64,000 bases of DNA from Orthonyx spaldingii (lineage: Eukaryota > Chordata > Aves > Passeriformes > Orthonychidae), in the NCBI GenBank assembly GCA_013397795.1, contig VZTJ01000523.1, positions 1,052,303-1,116,302 of the forward strand. Reading direction: 5' to 3'. Of the stretch, positions 11,229 to 26,300 are shown piece by piece. Position 1 is the first letter of the stretch; the number at the start of each line of letters is the position of its first letter. Both the position numbers and the translations under genes were made by a program. The notes under the pieces are model-generated. The model made no database searches. It was not told where the DNA came from and worked only from the letters and a program-made list of their open reading frames with translations.

Positions 11229-14200
11229 TTCTGCAGAGCAGTATGAAATGTCAAATTTGTTGGTATAAGTTTTGAATCCAGTCTGACAAAAATGAGTCAT
11301 AAAGACAATGTTGTTGTCCTTCTCTAACATAGTTTTTGAATCCAAATAATGTTCTACTTCTATGCCAGCTCTGGCAGAAAGCTGGCTCCCTGCTCCAACC
11401 CAGCGATCGTGTGCACGCTTTATGATTTCAGCAGAGGGCTTTGCCTTTGGAAGGCAGTTTTTAGCTCTTCACCTGCATTATTTCCGCTTATTGCCACCCT
11501 GGCCAAAGCAGGCTGCTGGTTTAAATTACTTTAAAGATGTAATGGTGGCTTTTTCTGGCCCAGCCTCCAGCTGGAAGGAGAAGAGTCCAAGCTTGGATAG
11601 CCTATGAGAGATGAGCGGCTCTGCTGTGCTGGGGCCGCTTGTGAGTGCCGTGGTCGGGATGAGCACTGAGGAACATCACCCTGCCCAGATCAACCATCCT
11701 CAGCGGGGCACTGCTGACAGTGTGCAGCTACTGCACGGTACTTTATGGCTGGGGAAAGAAATGGGGGAAAAGCGTTGAAAACATGAAAATTTCTGTCCTT
11801 CCTTGCGTTAAATTCTGTTGCCATTACTGGAGATTCTCCAGTTCTTCTTAAATCCAGGAGCAGCTGCCACATCAGATACACATTAGGACAAAACAAAGGA
11901 TTCAGTCTTCCTAACTGGCCTTTCAACCTCAAATGCTGTTAACAGAACACTTTTGCCTGAGAAAAGCTGATGATAAAACTCCATCTTCCTGCACTGAATG
12001 GTGTCACCTCCCCCTGGTTAGAGCTGCACAGGCTTTATGGGTCTTAAGCATTCTGGAAAGTAATTGTGGCATAAATACACTCTCATGTTGGAAAGGTAAA
12101 CAAAACTTAGCCTCACGTATTGTCTGTGATCCTTTTTACTATTTGTTCTTTGCCATATGTGCACATTAGGTTTTACAGACAAGGAGATGTGATCCCTGCC
12201 CCTCAGGGGTTTGCAGAGGGGATTAAATATCACATGGAGATGAGACATTCTTGTTGGTATTCTCAGCAGGGAAGGCCAAGTGCAGGGGAGGCATGAACTA
12301 CCCTGGCTTGGCTGAAAAAGAGACCTTTCCAATCAAGGCTGAAACACATCAGTGGGAGGGAGAGCACAGCTCCTTCTCATTTCTTCAGGGGGCTCCAGAC
12401 TGCACAAAACGTACTCGATACCTGTTCCTGATGTTCTGAAAAATCTGTGCAAACCCAGTTGGTTTTCTCTGGATTCTGCCCAGACTCATTGCTCTAAGTT
12501 CATGGTTCCTCCTCCTATTATTTTTTTCTCTCCTGATTTGATTAGATCATAAGTTCAGAATATAAACAGTGAAAAATATAGCTCAAGATGTCTAATTAAA
12601 AGAGCAGCTCGTTTGCTAGCATGACAGGGATTGGAATTCCCCACGTACCACGCCATGGGTTCCTGTCCTGGGAGGTTGATTGTTACAGGACCTGTACAAG
12701 TCACTGGGTTACAGGGGTACCAAAGGAAATTCTCCTTCTTGACCTTAAAATCTTCTTTACTGACACAATTTATGGTTATACAAATTATATTTGTGTGCTA
12801 ATTAATACAAACCTTTTAGCATAGGCCACCAGAAATTAACAGGAAATTTTACTTAATTCTGAAGAGAGGGGAATGAGATATTTTTTGTGACCCACAGATA
12901 TTTTCCATCTCCTGCTAATGGAAAAACTCAATCCAGTGGTAACATGTTCTTGCTCAACTGAAACAGAATATTTATTTTAGATTGCAAACCAGACCATATC
13001 TTTGAGCAAAGTAGAGCAGACACACAAAACCCAGTAACATTGGCTACTTTCTAAGCATGAATAATAAATGAAATCTTCATATGGGACATTAATATTCTGG
13101 AACACTCGATTAAATCTTGTTTACATCTTACAGTCAGCAGTAGAATACACAAATTATATACCAATGATCAAGTAGGTGCAGAGAAAAAGATTTTGTAAAA
13201 ACTATTTTAGATAAGAGATACAATTTTTCTTGGCCCAAGTTGTAAACTACTTATTTCAACACTCAGTGCATACTAAGACATCCACTTTCATGAAATATCT
13301 AATGACGTATTGATTTTAGTGTTAAGAATTCCAGCCTTTCCAAAAATTTGGGTAGCAGTTTATAAAAGAGTAATCCATCAAAAAAGCAAATTCCTTTTTA
13401 CCAGATGTTCAAAGTCTGAAACATAAGATCAAAATATTATTTTGAGACGGATAAATCTCAAATTCCTTTTCTACATGCAGATTGAAGATGTCGATTGTCT
13501 TCTGTTTGTGAGGGTACTTGAGATTTACCAGAATTTTTGTCCCACTACTTACAGATATTCTTTGCTAAAATGCTAAAAACACATCCACAGTTTCACAAAC
13601 GCAGTTGGAAAACATTCTGTAATTTTCTGTGCAGCAATAGGCACCACTTACACTGTTTAAATTACAATTACTGGTGTCTTATTATTTGTTTACAGTTTTA
13701 TTGAAGCACCAAGAGGAGTGCAGATGTAGCAGCAGTACTAATTCCTTGGGATTCACAGATACCCTAATTAAATTATTTTCATACTTTGTTTTCTGCAAGT
13801 GGAGTTTGCAGTTGTAGAAGAGGGTGCTTTTATGCTTCTTTCTCCTATTTGTGAACTTGTGATTGTAGCATAAAACAGTAAAAAAATGAGTCTTTAGCTT
13901 TGAAGTTATAGTGAATCTGTTAAATACATAAACAAGCATATTTAGTTACTTTGCATTATTCATGTAACTGCAAAAAGATTCGCTCTGGGCAGACAATTAC
14001 TGTGTATTAACATCTTGCCTTAGGGCAGTTGAAATGGTTTTTAATGAGGTGTTACCAATCCTGAATATCTTTCACTTGCCACTTGACCCAACAATTTATT
14101 TTTTGCTGTACGTGGGACATCTTGACATAAAATACTCTATTACAGGGATTCTGTTAATCATCTGCTATACTTACACAGAATTTTTATTGGCATAAAAGGT

Positions 14201-17129
14201 ATTTATTAAACTAATTCATATTGTTTTAAGTAAGGATAACTAGTACCTATAGATTGAAATTAATTGGAGTTTTCTGGGTATTCAGATCCAGAGCCTAAGA
14301 AGCACACTGCTAAATTAGTATTCAGGTCATGAGAACAACTAATGAGGCTTCAGACCTATAAAAGTCCACTCAAACAAACACCTGCCAGGGTTTTAGAGAA
14401 TATTCTGGCCCTGGCATCTGCTATGACCTGAAGGGCAGAGCAATATGAACTTAACTAAGACAGCATTTCAGATAATTTGAGATCTAGAGACCAGAGCAAT
14501 AAAGAGAAGAAAAATGGTTCTTCCTCCAGCGTGAAGACACAAATATCCACTGCTCAGCCACACAGCAGCAGCTTGAGTGGAAACAGGATTTGCAAAGTAT
14601 TTTTCTTCAAATAATATGGTTCAGGTGTTTGCACTGCACCAGTGGGACCTGCTCATAGCTGTGTTTGGTGGATAAAATGATGCTGCTGAAAAGCTTCAGT
14701 GTAACGAGGCTGTCAGTGGCCACAGTTTGAATTTTCTACACGAATTGCTCACACCAGCAGCTATGGTGTGGTAAAAGTGTCCTTGCCAAGGAACACCTTG
14801 GCACAACCAGAGTTTGCAGCCACAACTGGAGCCAGCTCTGGTCTATTCTCACCTCCACTGGCTGCTCTGTGGCACAAAGCTCACAGTAAATCCAGTCTGG
14901 ATTTTGGAGTACAGGGGAACACCAGCACAGAGCTTTTCTCAGGCTGTTCAGGCATCTTTCACCCCTGCTTTGCTGCCACAGAGCCATTCCCACAGCTCTG
15001 CCATGGCACCAGCCTGGATGCCACCAGCAGCTGGAAGTGACAGGGCAGGGGTGCAGTAATTAGACACCTCAGTCTTTTACAAGCCACAATATGCCTGTGT
15101 TTGGCCCAGAACCACTTGTCTAGAAAGGGGGAAACAGACATAGCACAAATTAATTTATAAAGGAATTACAGCTATCAAGACGAAGAGGTTGACCACTGCT
15201 TCGTTTCGTGCTGGAGCATATGGTGCACAAATAAAATTCATCTTCGTGATTGGGAGGGGATACAGGGGAAAAGGGAATCTCTCTGGCATAGATGCCCATA
15301 CAATGCCAGTTACTCTGCTGGAGCCTCTCTCTCCCTGTATATGTAATCTATGTTGAATTAATTTGTAGTTGGCTCAATTTCAAACACATCAACTTTGTTT
15401 TCATGTATGTTGATGGGATTTTCTTTTGGATCAGTTTCTTATGTTAATTAGCCCTCCATTTATGCTACATTGTAATGAGGTTTAGCAACTCTGCGTGTGC
15501 AAGCCTGGTGGGAAATGGGTTGGATGTGCACAATTTCAACTTTTGCAGTTGCCTGGTTTTGATACTTTATAGATTTTCCTGCTTTCAGGTCGTGGACAGT
15601 CTTAAGTGGGCCAATCAGTTCTCTTCTAATTTTTCAGTGGAGAGGTTTTATTTGATGGAATATAAATCCTGATGTATTAACTTGCATTTTAAAGGAATGA
15701 GGAGTGTTTTTAGCTGGGAGAATTATTGGTTCTTCAGCGGTGAAGTTAAAAAGAATAAATGGGATGGGTTTACTGAGGCTTTCAGTCAGGCCTCTACTTG
15801 GAAGGGAAATCCCAGAGATCTAAAGCAATCTGCTCCATATTGAGTAAGAAGAGAATTAGTCTCTTCAATGTCTTTCTTTTTAGCAGAACACAGACACAAA
15901 GTTTTCTGATACAAAGGAATTTCCACATTAATTGCTCTGCTCATCTGTTCAATACCTGAAAAATATCTGATATATTAATCATTGATATTTTGTGTTACTT
16001 CATTGGAAGTTCCAGGGCAGGGAGCACAACTTTTGTGGGGCACAGAGGCTTCCTGCATGTCCCTGCAGGAGCTGGTGCCACACCTGGGATATCAGCACGT
16101 GGATCCGGGATTTTGTGGGCAGAAAGTCTTGCAGGAAGGGAAGCAGAGCAAGGTGAGCACAGCCAGTCCATGCCAGGGCTCAGGGTGATCCTGTGCCCAA
16201 GCTCGTGTGGCATAGCCTGGCTTTGAAAATCTCTGTCAAGTCAGTTCAGCATTGTGCTAAAAATGTTCAGGTGGTTTTTAGTCAGCCAGCCAGGCAGGGG
16301 CAGAGCCAGCCTGTTTCTGCCTGTGAAACACCTCCTCCTCACCCACTCCCTAATACAACAACCTCAGGTGAGCTTGGCACTTAAAAGCTTTTTTCTTCAG
16401 GAGCCCGAGGCAGGTGCTGTAATTGCCAGGTCATAAGTATTTTCTTTAAAACAAAACCTTATTTATTCCTTCTCCCACACAGCAGAACTGTTAATGGTGC
16501 AGGAGTTAAGAGCAATCGCCCATTTTTCCCTTTATAACTACCTTCATTTCCCCTTCTAACAGTAGAACTTGATAAGTACAAGTTTCTCTCAAGCAACATT
16601 CCCTTTTGAACACAAGAATCTTTATCTCTCCAAATATATTTGCATAGCAAAAAGTACTCCTATTGCCTACTGAAGTACTTTAAAATATTTAGTTTTTTCC
16701 TGCTATGTTGTGGGGAAAAAAAGTTAATCTGGATGACGTGGCTTAGACTGTTCTCATTTCTCAGAAGAAGTTTGCAATAAATATTCATCCTAACCTGAGG
16801 CATTGTCGTTAATATTCAAACTCGGGCTTTACAGCCTTATATTTTAAATAAGTGCTCTGAAAATGTATGAATGGACCCTCATTCTCAACAAATCCATGTT
16901 CCACACAGAGATGTATTTTTTTATGTAGAATTATTGATAGGATAATTATGAACTTGTCTGCCCAAACCATTTGGCTCATTCAGCCATTATGGTCAAAATT
17001 TATCATGTTGGAACATGCCTAAAACTCTTCTCCTCACTTAAGTGAAATAATCTGTGTAGTACCAGAAACAGAATTTCTGAAAGGTTTTTGTAAGATGTCC
17101 TCCCATGTGAGCACTGAGCAATGCCACTA

Positions 17130-17391
17130 CGACAAGAATTATACCAGCACTGCCTATTACGTAACCAGTAGTGGGGGAATTCTGCTTTACATTCTGTCGA
17201 GTGCTGCGGTGATCATGGAGCAGGGGGAGGACTGAGCCCGAGCTCCCCCTATAAATAACAAAATCAATACCCAACGTTTATTTGTGCTCAGGCTTGTCTG
17301 CTTTACCACAGTGAAAACGGGAGGCTGCACAAAGAATGAGCACTGGATAAACAATAAGCACTGGCCTTTAACGGGGCGTCGGAGGAGGTCG
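17130..17391. other. CpG-dense patch
   Basis: Eleven CpG dinucleotides fall in about 262 bp, whereas the surrounding kilobases have only a few each. On the minus strand an open frame (down to 17038, no ATG at its start) includes a hydrophobic stretch, TTGYVIGSAGIILVVVALLS, that would suit one membrane span. An acceptor-like TTGTTATTTATAG lies at 17249-17250. There is no recognisable family. It may be a small unmethylated regulatory element or an unidentified terminal exon. Confidence 0.25.
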
Positions 17392-20300
17392 GGTGGTCAA
17401 TGCAGCAGAAGCATTTGTTGGCTCTGGGAACCCATCCAGCTTCAGACTGTGGTCAAATACAAAGATGACCGAAATCCCAGTATTTCCTGAATTTAACCTT
17501 TTAGGAAATCAGACCCTCAATGTATAATTGAATATGCCATTCCTTGGGGAGACAAAACAGCATCCTTGCCTACTACATCCAGCTCTTCAGCTCTGTGGTT
17601 CTCACAGGGTTTTAAGTAAATCAATGTGAAATAGAGAAAGTTTGCACTTTTTAGTTGAATGAAGTAGTTTTTAGAGCAGCAAGGAAAATCCCTAGTGCTT
17701 ATAAAGTGGCAAGACATTCTTAATGTGAACTTTCTCAACAGAAACTGCTGCGCAGTCACACCTGGTCAAGAACTTAGAGAGGAGAAATGTGCAAAACCGT
17801 TTGCAGCCATGCATTGCACCAGAAACCAAGGGGAAAAGAAAAAATCAGGGTAAATACACATGCCTGTAAGTGAGCCTTACCATAAATAAATAAAACATGT
17901 AAGCACATCATTTTAGTGTGCTTAATTGTTTTGCTAAACTAACACACTAATGACTATTGTATTTTCAGGAAGCAAATCCTGAGCGTGGAGCAAGACTTCA
18001 AAGAAGAAACTGGAAATACTGCTCTTGGCTAAGGGATTTCAAGGGACCCTGCAGCTGGGTGGGAAGTTCTGTACAACTAAATCTCTTAAAGTGCCTTATT
18101 CACTGCTTGTCTGCCATCTAATCCAATAATCTCTTAACCCCCTAACAAAGCTCCAGCTCCTCTGCTGGGTGCCCGTGTGCAGCTGCAGGATGCACTGCCC
18201 TGTTCCTAACCCTGTCCATACCTGGCTGCCTTCATGGCACAGCCCAAAAGGGACAGGGTTGTTTCATGCCTGCCTTTTGGGAGCATCACTGAACAGATGA
18301 AGAGATGCCATGGCTTGAACACAGCAGCCATGTAGTAGTCCTGTGTATTTTCCTTTAAATCACTGTAGCTACTGATGTGCCCTTGGTTTTCCCCATAAGG
18401 ACAACAATCCCTGGCATGGCACCATAGCAGGGATTGGTCTCAGCTGAAGGGGATTTTTGCCAAATTTTTATAGGACTCTTGATTTTTTTCCTAACACAAA
18501 CCAAAACAAACAAATCCAGGATACCTCTCAGTGAGGGAACACCAGAGTATGGATCTGTGAAAAAGCCAGGGCAGTGCACACATTTACCTGTTCACCAGCT
18601 GCCCCCACCCAGGGAAAAGCAGAATTGTCTGGGGACACGAGGGGCCCTTGCAGTGTCTCAAAGTCACAGAATTATATTAATGTGTAAGTTGGATAAGACC
18701 CCAAAACTCATCGAGTCTGACTGTTAACCCAGCACTGCCACATTCAGCACTAAACCATGTTCCCAAGTGCCACATCCACATGATTTGGGAACACTTCCAG
18801 CAGATGGGAATGAGCAGTGTCCCACCACCACCCATTCTAAGGATCTCCTTGCTTTGTTAGCCCAGGAATGGATTGATACATGCTTGAACAGCATTCCTGA
18901 AAGCACTTGTGAGTGGTCCATGAGAGCTGGGTTTCTAAGTGCCAGCTCTAATTTAAGAACCCCCTAATAAACAACCATGGCAAAAGGCTCTCTTTTTTCT
19001 TTTTTAAATAATTGTAAACTTCATTGCAGAGCTGATTAATTGCAGAATTTGATCTGTAGACATTACTAAGGAAAAGGAGACGAGATCAATATATATAGTA
19101 TGTACTACACAAATACAACTGTTTGAAACAGAGCATTTTGCAAGCTACTGAAGGCTGATTAAAAACAGTTGCCTAAATTTACTTTGGCTGCCTTGCAAAG
19201 AGATTTTAATTTCATAATCACAAATACTTTATCCAGTGTACTTCTCCCCCCACCCAAGTCCAATGGATGAACACACAGAGGAACAGAATTAAAGTTTGGA
19301 AACATTCAAATGCAGCATGTCTTACATTTCCAGTGTTTCTCTTGGCAACCTAAATATTGTTTTAACTTGTGGTGTGATTATACATTGGCTCACATAGGGG
19401 AACTGCAGAACTCTGCCTGCTGAGCATCATTAAGCACTTTGGTGCTCGGTGGGAGTTTGTTCATTAGGAAGAGTGTGTTATGAATTTTACTCTGTGTGTG
19501 TCTTTGTCTGTGAGAGGGAGGGAGAACGAGGTAATGAGAAGAAAAGATAAGATCAATCATTTAAACATACAAAACAACTAAATATAAATACTCCTATTTA
19601 AAGGAAACAGGAAAGTATTGCCCAGAAGAAAATAAGCATCAACACGAGGGCCATGAAAGAGGTCTCCTGAAACCTGTTGCTACTCCTGGTTGGAAACTTG
19701 CATTATTTCCTCAGGTTTAATCTGCTTGCCAGAGATCCACCAGTCTGTCATATTTTCCTTTTGGTTTATCATTTCCTTTTATGCATTATGGTAATTTTTT
19801 TTTTTTAATCTTGGGACATATAAAGGTATAATCACATAATTTATTCTAATAGTTACCCATACTTATAAATGGGTATAAATTCTACTAGCAAGAAAGAGTA
19901 GTCTTAAATGGTAAGGACTTAAAATGACATGATTTTTACCAATTTTATGAGCTTCAAAATTTTCACAGCTGAGAATAACCTATAGAAGATTATACCTTGA
20001 ATCATTTTGCACATCCATTCCTAGGTATCGAAGACCATGTGGTCAGACAGTGGAATGCTGAAGTTTGTGAAAAGGATGTACTTTGTAAGATATGCAAAAT
20101 GCATTTGATTTTTCATTGCAGTATTTAAAAAAAGGGCCTAATTCGATATTCACAGGGGCTTCATTCTAATGTTTTGTAATTCTGTTGGATTCCCTGATGT
20201 ATATGTTTATTTATATCAACATGGATGTGGAGAAGACAAACTCGCTGTTTTGCAGATGTTTTTACAATGCCAATGCAATGTTAGACCCACTTGGCATAAG

Positions 20301-23300
20301 TGACATCCATAAGATTTTCCATCATACTTACTTTAGCTTAATACATTATTGATGTATAAAATGGCATTTTTGCCTATGAACATTAAAAACAAAGAAACAA
20401 GTATGGAAGGAGGAGAGAAATGTGAAAAATGGAAAATATCTGTTCCTTTAAATTATGTCTCCAAATATTTTTCCTCTATGAAAGTAGCAAGAGCTTAAGC
20501 AACTCCTGCTGTCTTGTTGTTCGACATCCACTACTGCCCATCTGCCTATTGATTGGTAGGAAACTCCAAATGGGAATTTCATCTCATTAATCATGTCACA
20601 TCACAGGGATTAGGACAAAAAAAAAATCCTTTATGCTTCACAGCAGCCATCTAATGCCCAGTAAGACAAGTGAACGAATATGATATGGATAGAATATCTT
20701 CCCACTAATTAAAGGTCATCTGCTAAAAACTGTGAGTCAGGCTAGCTCAAACGTGCTCTGATCTAAGCTTGCACATCCTCGAGCTTTGCAAAATGAAAGC
20801 AGCAGTAAATATGTGTTTCTAACTCAAATGTTAGCTGAGCTGGAGGATAAAACCCATCCATTACAGAGCACTGCAGTGACAGTGCTGGCAGTAGAGGTTC
20901 TCCCCGAGCAGCTCCTTGCAAAACCCAGTTCCACTGATTGTCTCATATTCCCCCTCTCACCATCATTAACACCCATCCACACGGCACTTCCCGGCGCCAC
21001 GCTCCGTAATCCTCTTACAACACCACCAAAACCGCTGCTGTTCTCCTCATAACCCCCATAATCTACATTATGAGATACTCGGATTTTTCTAAGCCTGTTT
21101 GGTACTGTAACGAGCAGGAAAAAGCAATTAAAATTGCTGAGATGTGCCTGAGCAGGTGAGGTGAGGTTTCCTTACAGGGAGGGCACCACGGCAGATGAGA
21201 GGGACACACACAGCCTTGGAAAAAAGCCAACTTATTAATGGAATTTGACCATGCAAAACTTGTTGAAATCCCTCTAGAATGTCAAATGCCACATTATAAT
21301 ATCTTTACTGAGGTCCCTGCCATTCCCAGGAAATTTTTAATTCCCTTTTAAGAGTATGATTTTTTTTTTTTTAGTAATATTTTCCAAAGCAAGATTTGTG
21401 GGGTTCATTTGGGTTTGCATTTGTGTTTTGCTTTGTCTCTGTAGTGAAATCTCTCATCAGTTAAAAACAGGTAGGTGAGATCTGGGTGTTTTTGTTGGAA
21501 AGAAACTTTGAGGGAGTTAAGGTTTATTTTGACAGAATTAAACAGTTATTTTCTGCTTTGAGTTAATAGACAATTCTAGAGTCAAAAATATCCTTGACAA
21601 TATTGCTCATGATATTGTATTTAAAATCTTACAGGTCATTTAAGTCATGCTAAAGACTGGAAATGATGATAACACAGGTACAGTTTTAATGAAGACATTC
21701 ACTAATGGGATAAGGTAACAAATAGTCTGTCTAAAACCAGCAGAATAATGCTGCACACTGCCGGTGCAAAGACTGATAAAATATGGATGTTTTTATAACT
21801 TAATATTTGCATTTTGAAAGTTTATGAGCTTGCAATTGGTTTGCACCATTTTTTTAACTTTTCTAACTTTCTAACAAATTACTCAATCTCCAAGAGCGTT
21901 TTCCTGAAGTGACTTACAGCCATTAGTTTTACAAAGATCATGGCTTTAGCAGAAAGGTCTGGATTTTTCCATTGACCTCCGTACTTTGAGGAAGTTCACG
22001 CTGAAGCCTAAATGAAATGAGAAATAAAAACATCTGTATTTTTGATACTGCCAGATCTCTAGGTAGGAGGTGAGGGAAAAGGACAAATACCCAATGAATG
22101 GCTGTATTCCTCTGCTGAGTAGACTTAAATGTGCTTTACAGCCTTTTTTTCTTTTTTTCTTTCCCAGACTTGCCTCTTGTCCCAGTCTATAAACCACTCT
22201 CTAACTGTCCTCTTATCAGACCTGGTTTCCTTCCAGCTGAGTGTTTCCAATACCTGATACCAGACCTGTTTTGTTTTAATCAGACAATCTCCACCCCATC
22301 CTCTTTCTCTAATTGCAGCTCAGTTTAGCCCTTCAATTTCTGTGTCCCTTTTCCATTCACAGCTGATCCTCTTTCTGTATTTAATCCTGGTTCCCTTGCC
22401 ATTCAAACCCACATTTCCCAGATTACCCCATCAAGGGTTTGCTGACCCTCCCCGTTATTCTGCTTTCACCCCTCTGCATCTGTAGCAGATCAGGTGCCCT
22501 CTCCATTCAGAACGCACAGCCATCAGGAACAGGGTCACTGATTCCAAAGGAGATCCAGGCTTTTCCCCTAGAGCTGCGCCCACCCTCGCCTGGAGCAGCT
22601 AAGAGCAGGATTACACCAGGGATTGTTCATAAATGTCAGCTTTTCAGAGATTTTCTGAGCGTGAATGAGGACGTTCAGGGAAAATAATAATAATAAAAGA
22701 TCTGATAATTTATTTTTTTAAGCTCTTTAGGTCTACAGGTGCAGAGCTTCATGTTAGATGTCCCCACTGGCTCAGAAGAAGCTGGGATGTCAGTCCAGCA
22801 CACAGAATTCCTCAGGCTGTTTCCAGGAGCTGTTGAGCACCTTGTTCAGGTCCTGACACAGAAGGTCTTTGCCAAGTACTGCCTGATGCAGCTACATATC
22901 CTTGCAGGCTTTGAATTTTGATCTTATAAAGCTGTCAATATTATTTACTTCTTGTGAAGTGACAGGCAATCACCTCAAACCTGACAAATATTGAGTAATC
23001 TACTCAACCTTTTGCCATTCAGAGGGAAGCTGACAAATCTTTCTTCTTGGCTATCTTGTTTGTAACAACTTTTTTGATCAAAGAACAGCACTTTTTCCTT
23101 CAGGTAGCAGAAATCTTTGCCCCAAACTTCCTGACATTCAGCAAGCAAGTCATCTGTGTGCAGGAGCCCACACAGTTGAAAGCAGCCTAATTCCCATTTT
23201 TCTCTTCAAGCTATTATTTTAAATTCATTTTACACTGAGAGAACAGGCTTAAAATAGGCTCCACTCTTGAACATTTGTTCCAGCATTCAGCAAAACAGAT

Positions 23301-26300
23301 TTCAGTGAATTGTGAGGCATTTCTGTTACCTGGTGCCAAACCCACCTGCCTTGATGTTAAGGTAAAAACTTCCTGAATCTGCCCAGCAGGATAAGGAAAA
23401 CACATTTTAGGTGTTGCTTACACTCTCACTCGTTCCTTGCCAAAAAGACAGTGTGTTAAAAGCTTTTAAACTATTCACTTTTCTGACTTAAGGATTGCAT
23501 TGTTTGTAACCTTTTCGTCCTGGTTCTGGTTACAGGGATGCTCTGGTCAGATCCTGGCAGTCCCCTCTTATTTAAATCATGGGAGAATCCAAAGCAGAGG
23601 GATGTTAATGAGGAGGCACCGATCTCTCCAGACACGTTGCTCATGGCACATATTGATTTCTAGCACATCATGGTAAGCAAAAAGTTTAACAACCATAATT
23701 TTATGAAAATGACAATTGAACAGCACATCTGGTGAGAATTCATTTATGCTTTTTACATTTTTAACATCCTGGCTATTTTTACTCTTCTCATCCTCTCAAA
23801 GGGAGCACAATGTAATGAAGCATGGAGCTGGAACTAGGCCACACCTCAGCTGGAAAATGTCAAATTCTATTATGCCCTCCTCAAAAGCATAAATCATAGC
23901 TGCACATTTTTAAAGGTATAAATGAGGGAGGGAACAACATCACAATTTATTTGAATTCATGCAATGTTTTTATAGTACAGAATGGTAGAGTATGAGTTTT
24001 TATTTATGTAATGTAGAAATATACCAAATATTTAAAAGTTGAAATCTATGATATGTAGTATCTTCTCTCTGCTGACAAATCCCTTTGAACATTGAATTTT
24101 CTTGCATTTCATTTTTTCTGGTTGGCAGCTAACAAACTAACCTGTTTAATGTCAGAAACTACTAGTTCCTTTGTCACTTAAAATCCTTATTTTATATATG
24201 AAATAGTTTTAATTGTCTCAAGTTTAAAGACATACTTGACGAGTATAATATCCAGGAGTCCACATTTCATTTTTTTAATATTAAATTGTACCTTTCACGC
24301 TTTATTTCCTATGTTTCATTGCTTAAATTATGTATGGGGAGGAAGCTCTGTCTCTTTGGCAGCAGCACTACCACAGTTCATAACTGCTCAAATAAATAAA
24401 TAGCATTTACTAAACACTTAGGAGGAGGAAGGAAGGTTCTTAAACTCACTTGCTTACTCTCACTCTTCCTGTTTTCTTCAATATTCCTTTTATTCCAAGA
24501 GGTTTAAACTATGGAAGCCTGACCCCAGTCACAATGAGCTTGTCTTTCTGGATATGTTCTACACCTCTCAATTCTCTACAGTTTTTTAAAGGCTTTTCAG
24601 GATATTGTACACATGATTAGATGACATTTATGGGGACAGCTGATATGCTACAAAATAATGTGATTATATATGTTCATGAGATATTTTTGCCTGCCATTCA
24701 ACCTGCAGCAGATGAGGGTCTTGGAAGAGTATTTAAAATATCTGTACACTATAAGGATACTAGCAGGCTGATAGGGATAATAGATTATGGTATATTTAAT
24801 GTATAAAAAGTAGACTACATTCATTAATATGTAATTAAAATGAACTCAAACTCATCTCACCGCAACCACTAAAACTACTGCACAAATGATGTTATTTATT
24901 ATGTAGTAAGTATGTTCTTAATTTGAGCTACAACTCCTATACCTCTACAGCTTTTGAGATTCTGGTTAAAGCTTTTGAGAGAAAAATTGTCATCTGAAAA
25001 CCACCTGTAGGAGCCCTTTGCAGAGCAGAATTCCATGTTGTGAGGCACATTTTGCTTTGTGCAGATTCTGCTATCTCACAGGCCTATCACAGCATCCTCA
25101 GGTGTATGAACAACACCTCTGGGGTGTTATTTCTTCTTGTGTCCTTTATCCAGAGAGATCTTGTGGCTGAACTTTGAGGGTTTATTTCTGACTTAGACTG
25201 GGATCAGTGGATCAGGATCTTTCCCAATGAATATCCCTGTTATCCACGTGTGTCTGTGATGCAACAGAAATGTAAACACTGAGCAGCCTGGTGCAGTCTG
25301 TGCTGCTCTGCAGTTCCTGTAGGCATTTATTCCCTTGTCCCCGGCTCAGGACAGCCCATTTTCTGTGGTTTCGTCGACATTAAGCTGTCAGAAGAGCAGA
25401 GATGACCATCTACTACTTTGACCAACATTCCTGCCACGGTGGACAAACCTTTGAACCAGACATTTAAACCTGGATTAGAAAGTGGAGGACAGGTTGAGGA
25501 TACTCCTGAGCCCGTTTTGCTGAGGACTTGCATTCCAGAATCTCCCATCTGCTGCTGCTTCCCGGCTGCTGAACACGTGTGTCCCTGTGTCACAGCGCTG
25601 GAGGCCATCCAAGCAGTGACAGGGCTTTCTGTTGTCACCTTGATTCATTCATTTGGAATTCTTAATCCTGGATCTGAAGGTGAAAGCAGTGCAGGCTGTT
25701 TGCTCAGAACTGCCTCAGGTAACCCTTGGATGGGATGGGGCAGGAGGGCAAAGTGAATTTGCTCTACTCAATGATATCAACCTGTATAAATATATAAACT
25801 ACACCATCTCTTTATTTTCTTCACTGAGTAGGCCATGTAGGTTTTTACTGCTCTTTAGAGAAAGCTCTTGATCCCAACAACGCTGATGCCCTTTAACTTC
25901 ATTGTATATCATATGTTAGCAGCTTATATCTGCACACTGTTGCTGTGCAGTAGGTATTTAAGTGTTGAACATTTGAAATCTTATCTGCCATGCTGTTCTG
26001 ACTGATTTAATCTGCTTGGCTTTAAATTGTCTGTCTGGAGTCTCTGCAGAATGGATCAAGAGGGGAACACTCAGCTCATTTAGAAGGAGGTTAAGAAGCT
26101 ATTCTTGAGATATTCTTAAGAGTACTCAACCTGTTCTTAAAATCATAAGGAGCTTTTCCTAGACTGAAGTGTTGCAAGGAGTAAGCTGAAGATTGAAAGT
26201 TAAAGCCAGATAGTTTAAGAATATTATGGTTTGTCTCGTACAGTCTCAGCAGCGATTTCTTTCCCTTCCTGAGCACTCCATGCACACAGCACATCTCCTC

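Larger units (their letters stand above)
1..17129. other. Gene-poor DNA downstream of DACH2, left part
   Basis: This is AT-rich sequence with one CR1 fragment, small tandem repeats and the 46-bp duplication pair. The block 7360-7620 is GA-rich with recurring GAAATTGATCC-like words but no clean period. The longest open frames (4610-5122 plus, 7963-8397 plus) match no family I know. I see no promoter or exon chain here. Confidence 0.6.

Noticed and set aside
16013..16152. Possible plus-strand exon ending AGCAAG|GTGAGC
   Set aside because: The acceptor side lacks a pyrimidine tract and the peptide is not recognisable.
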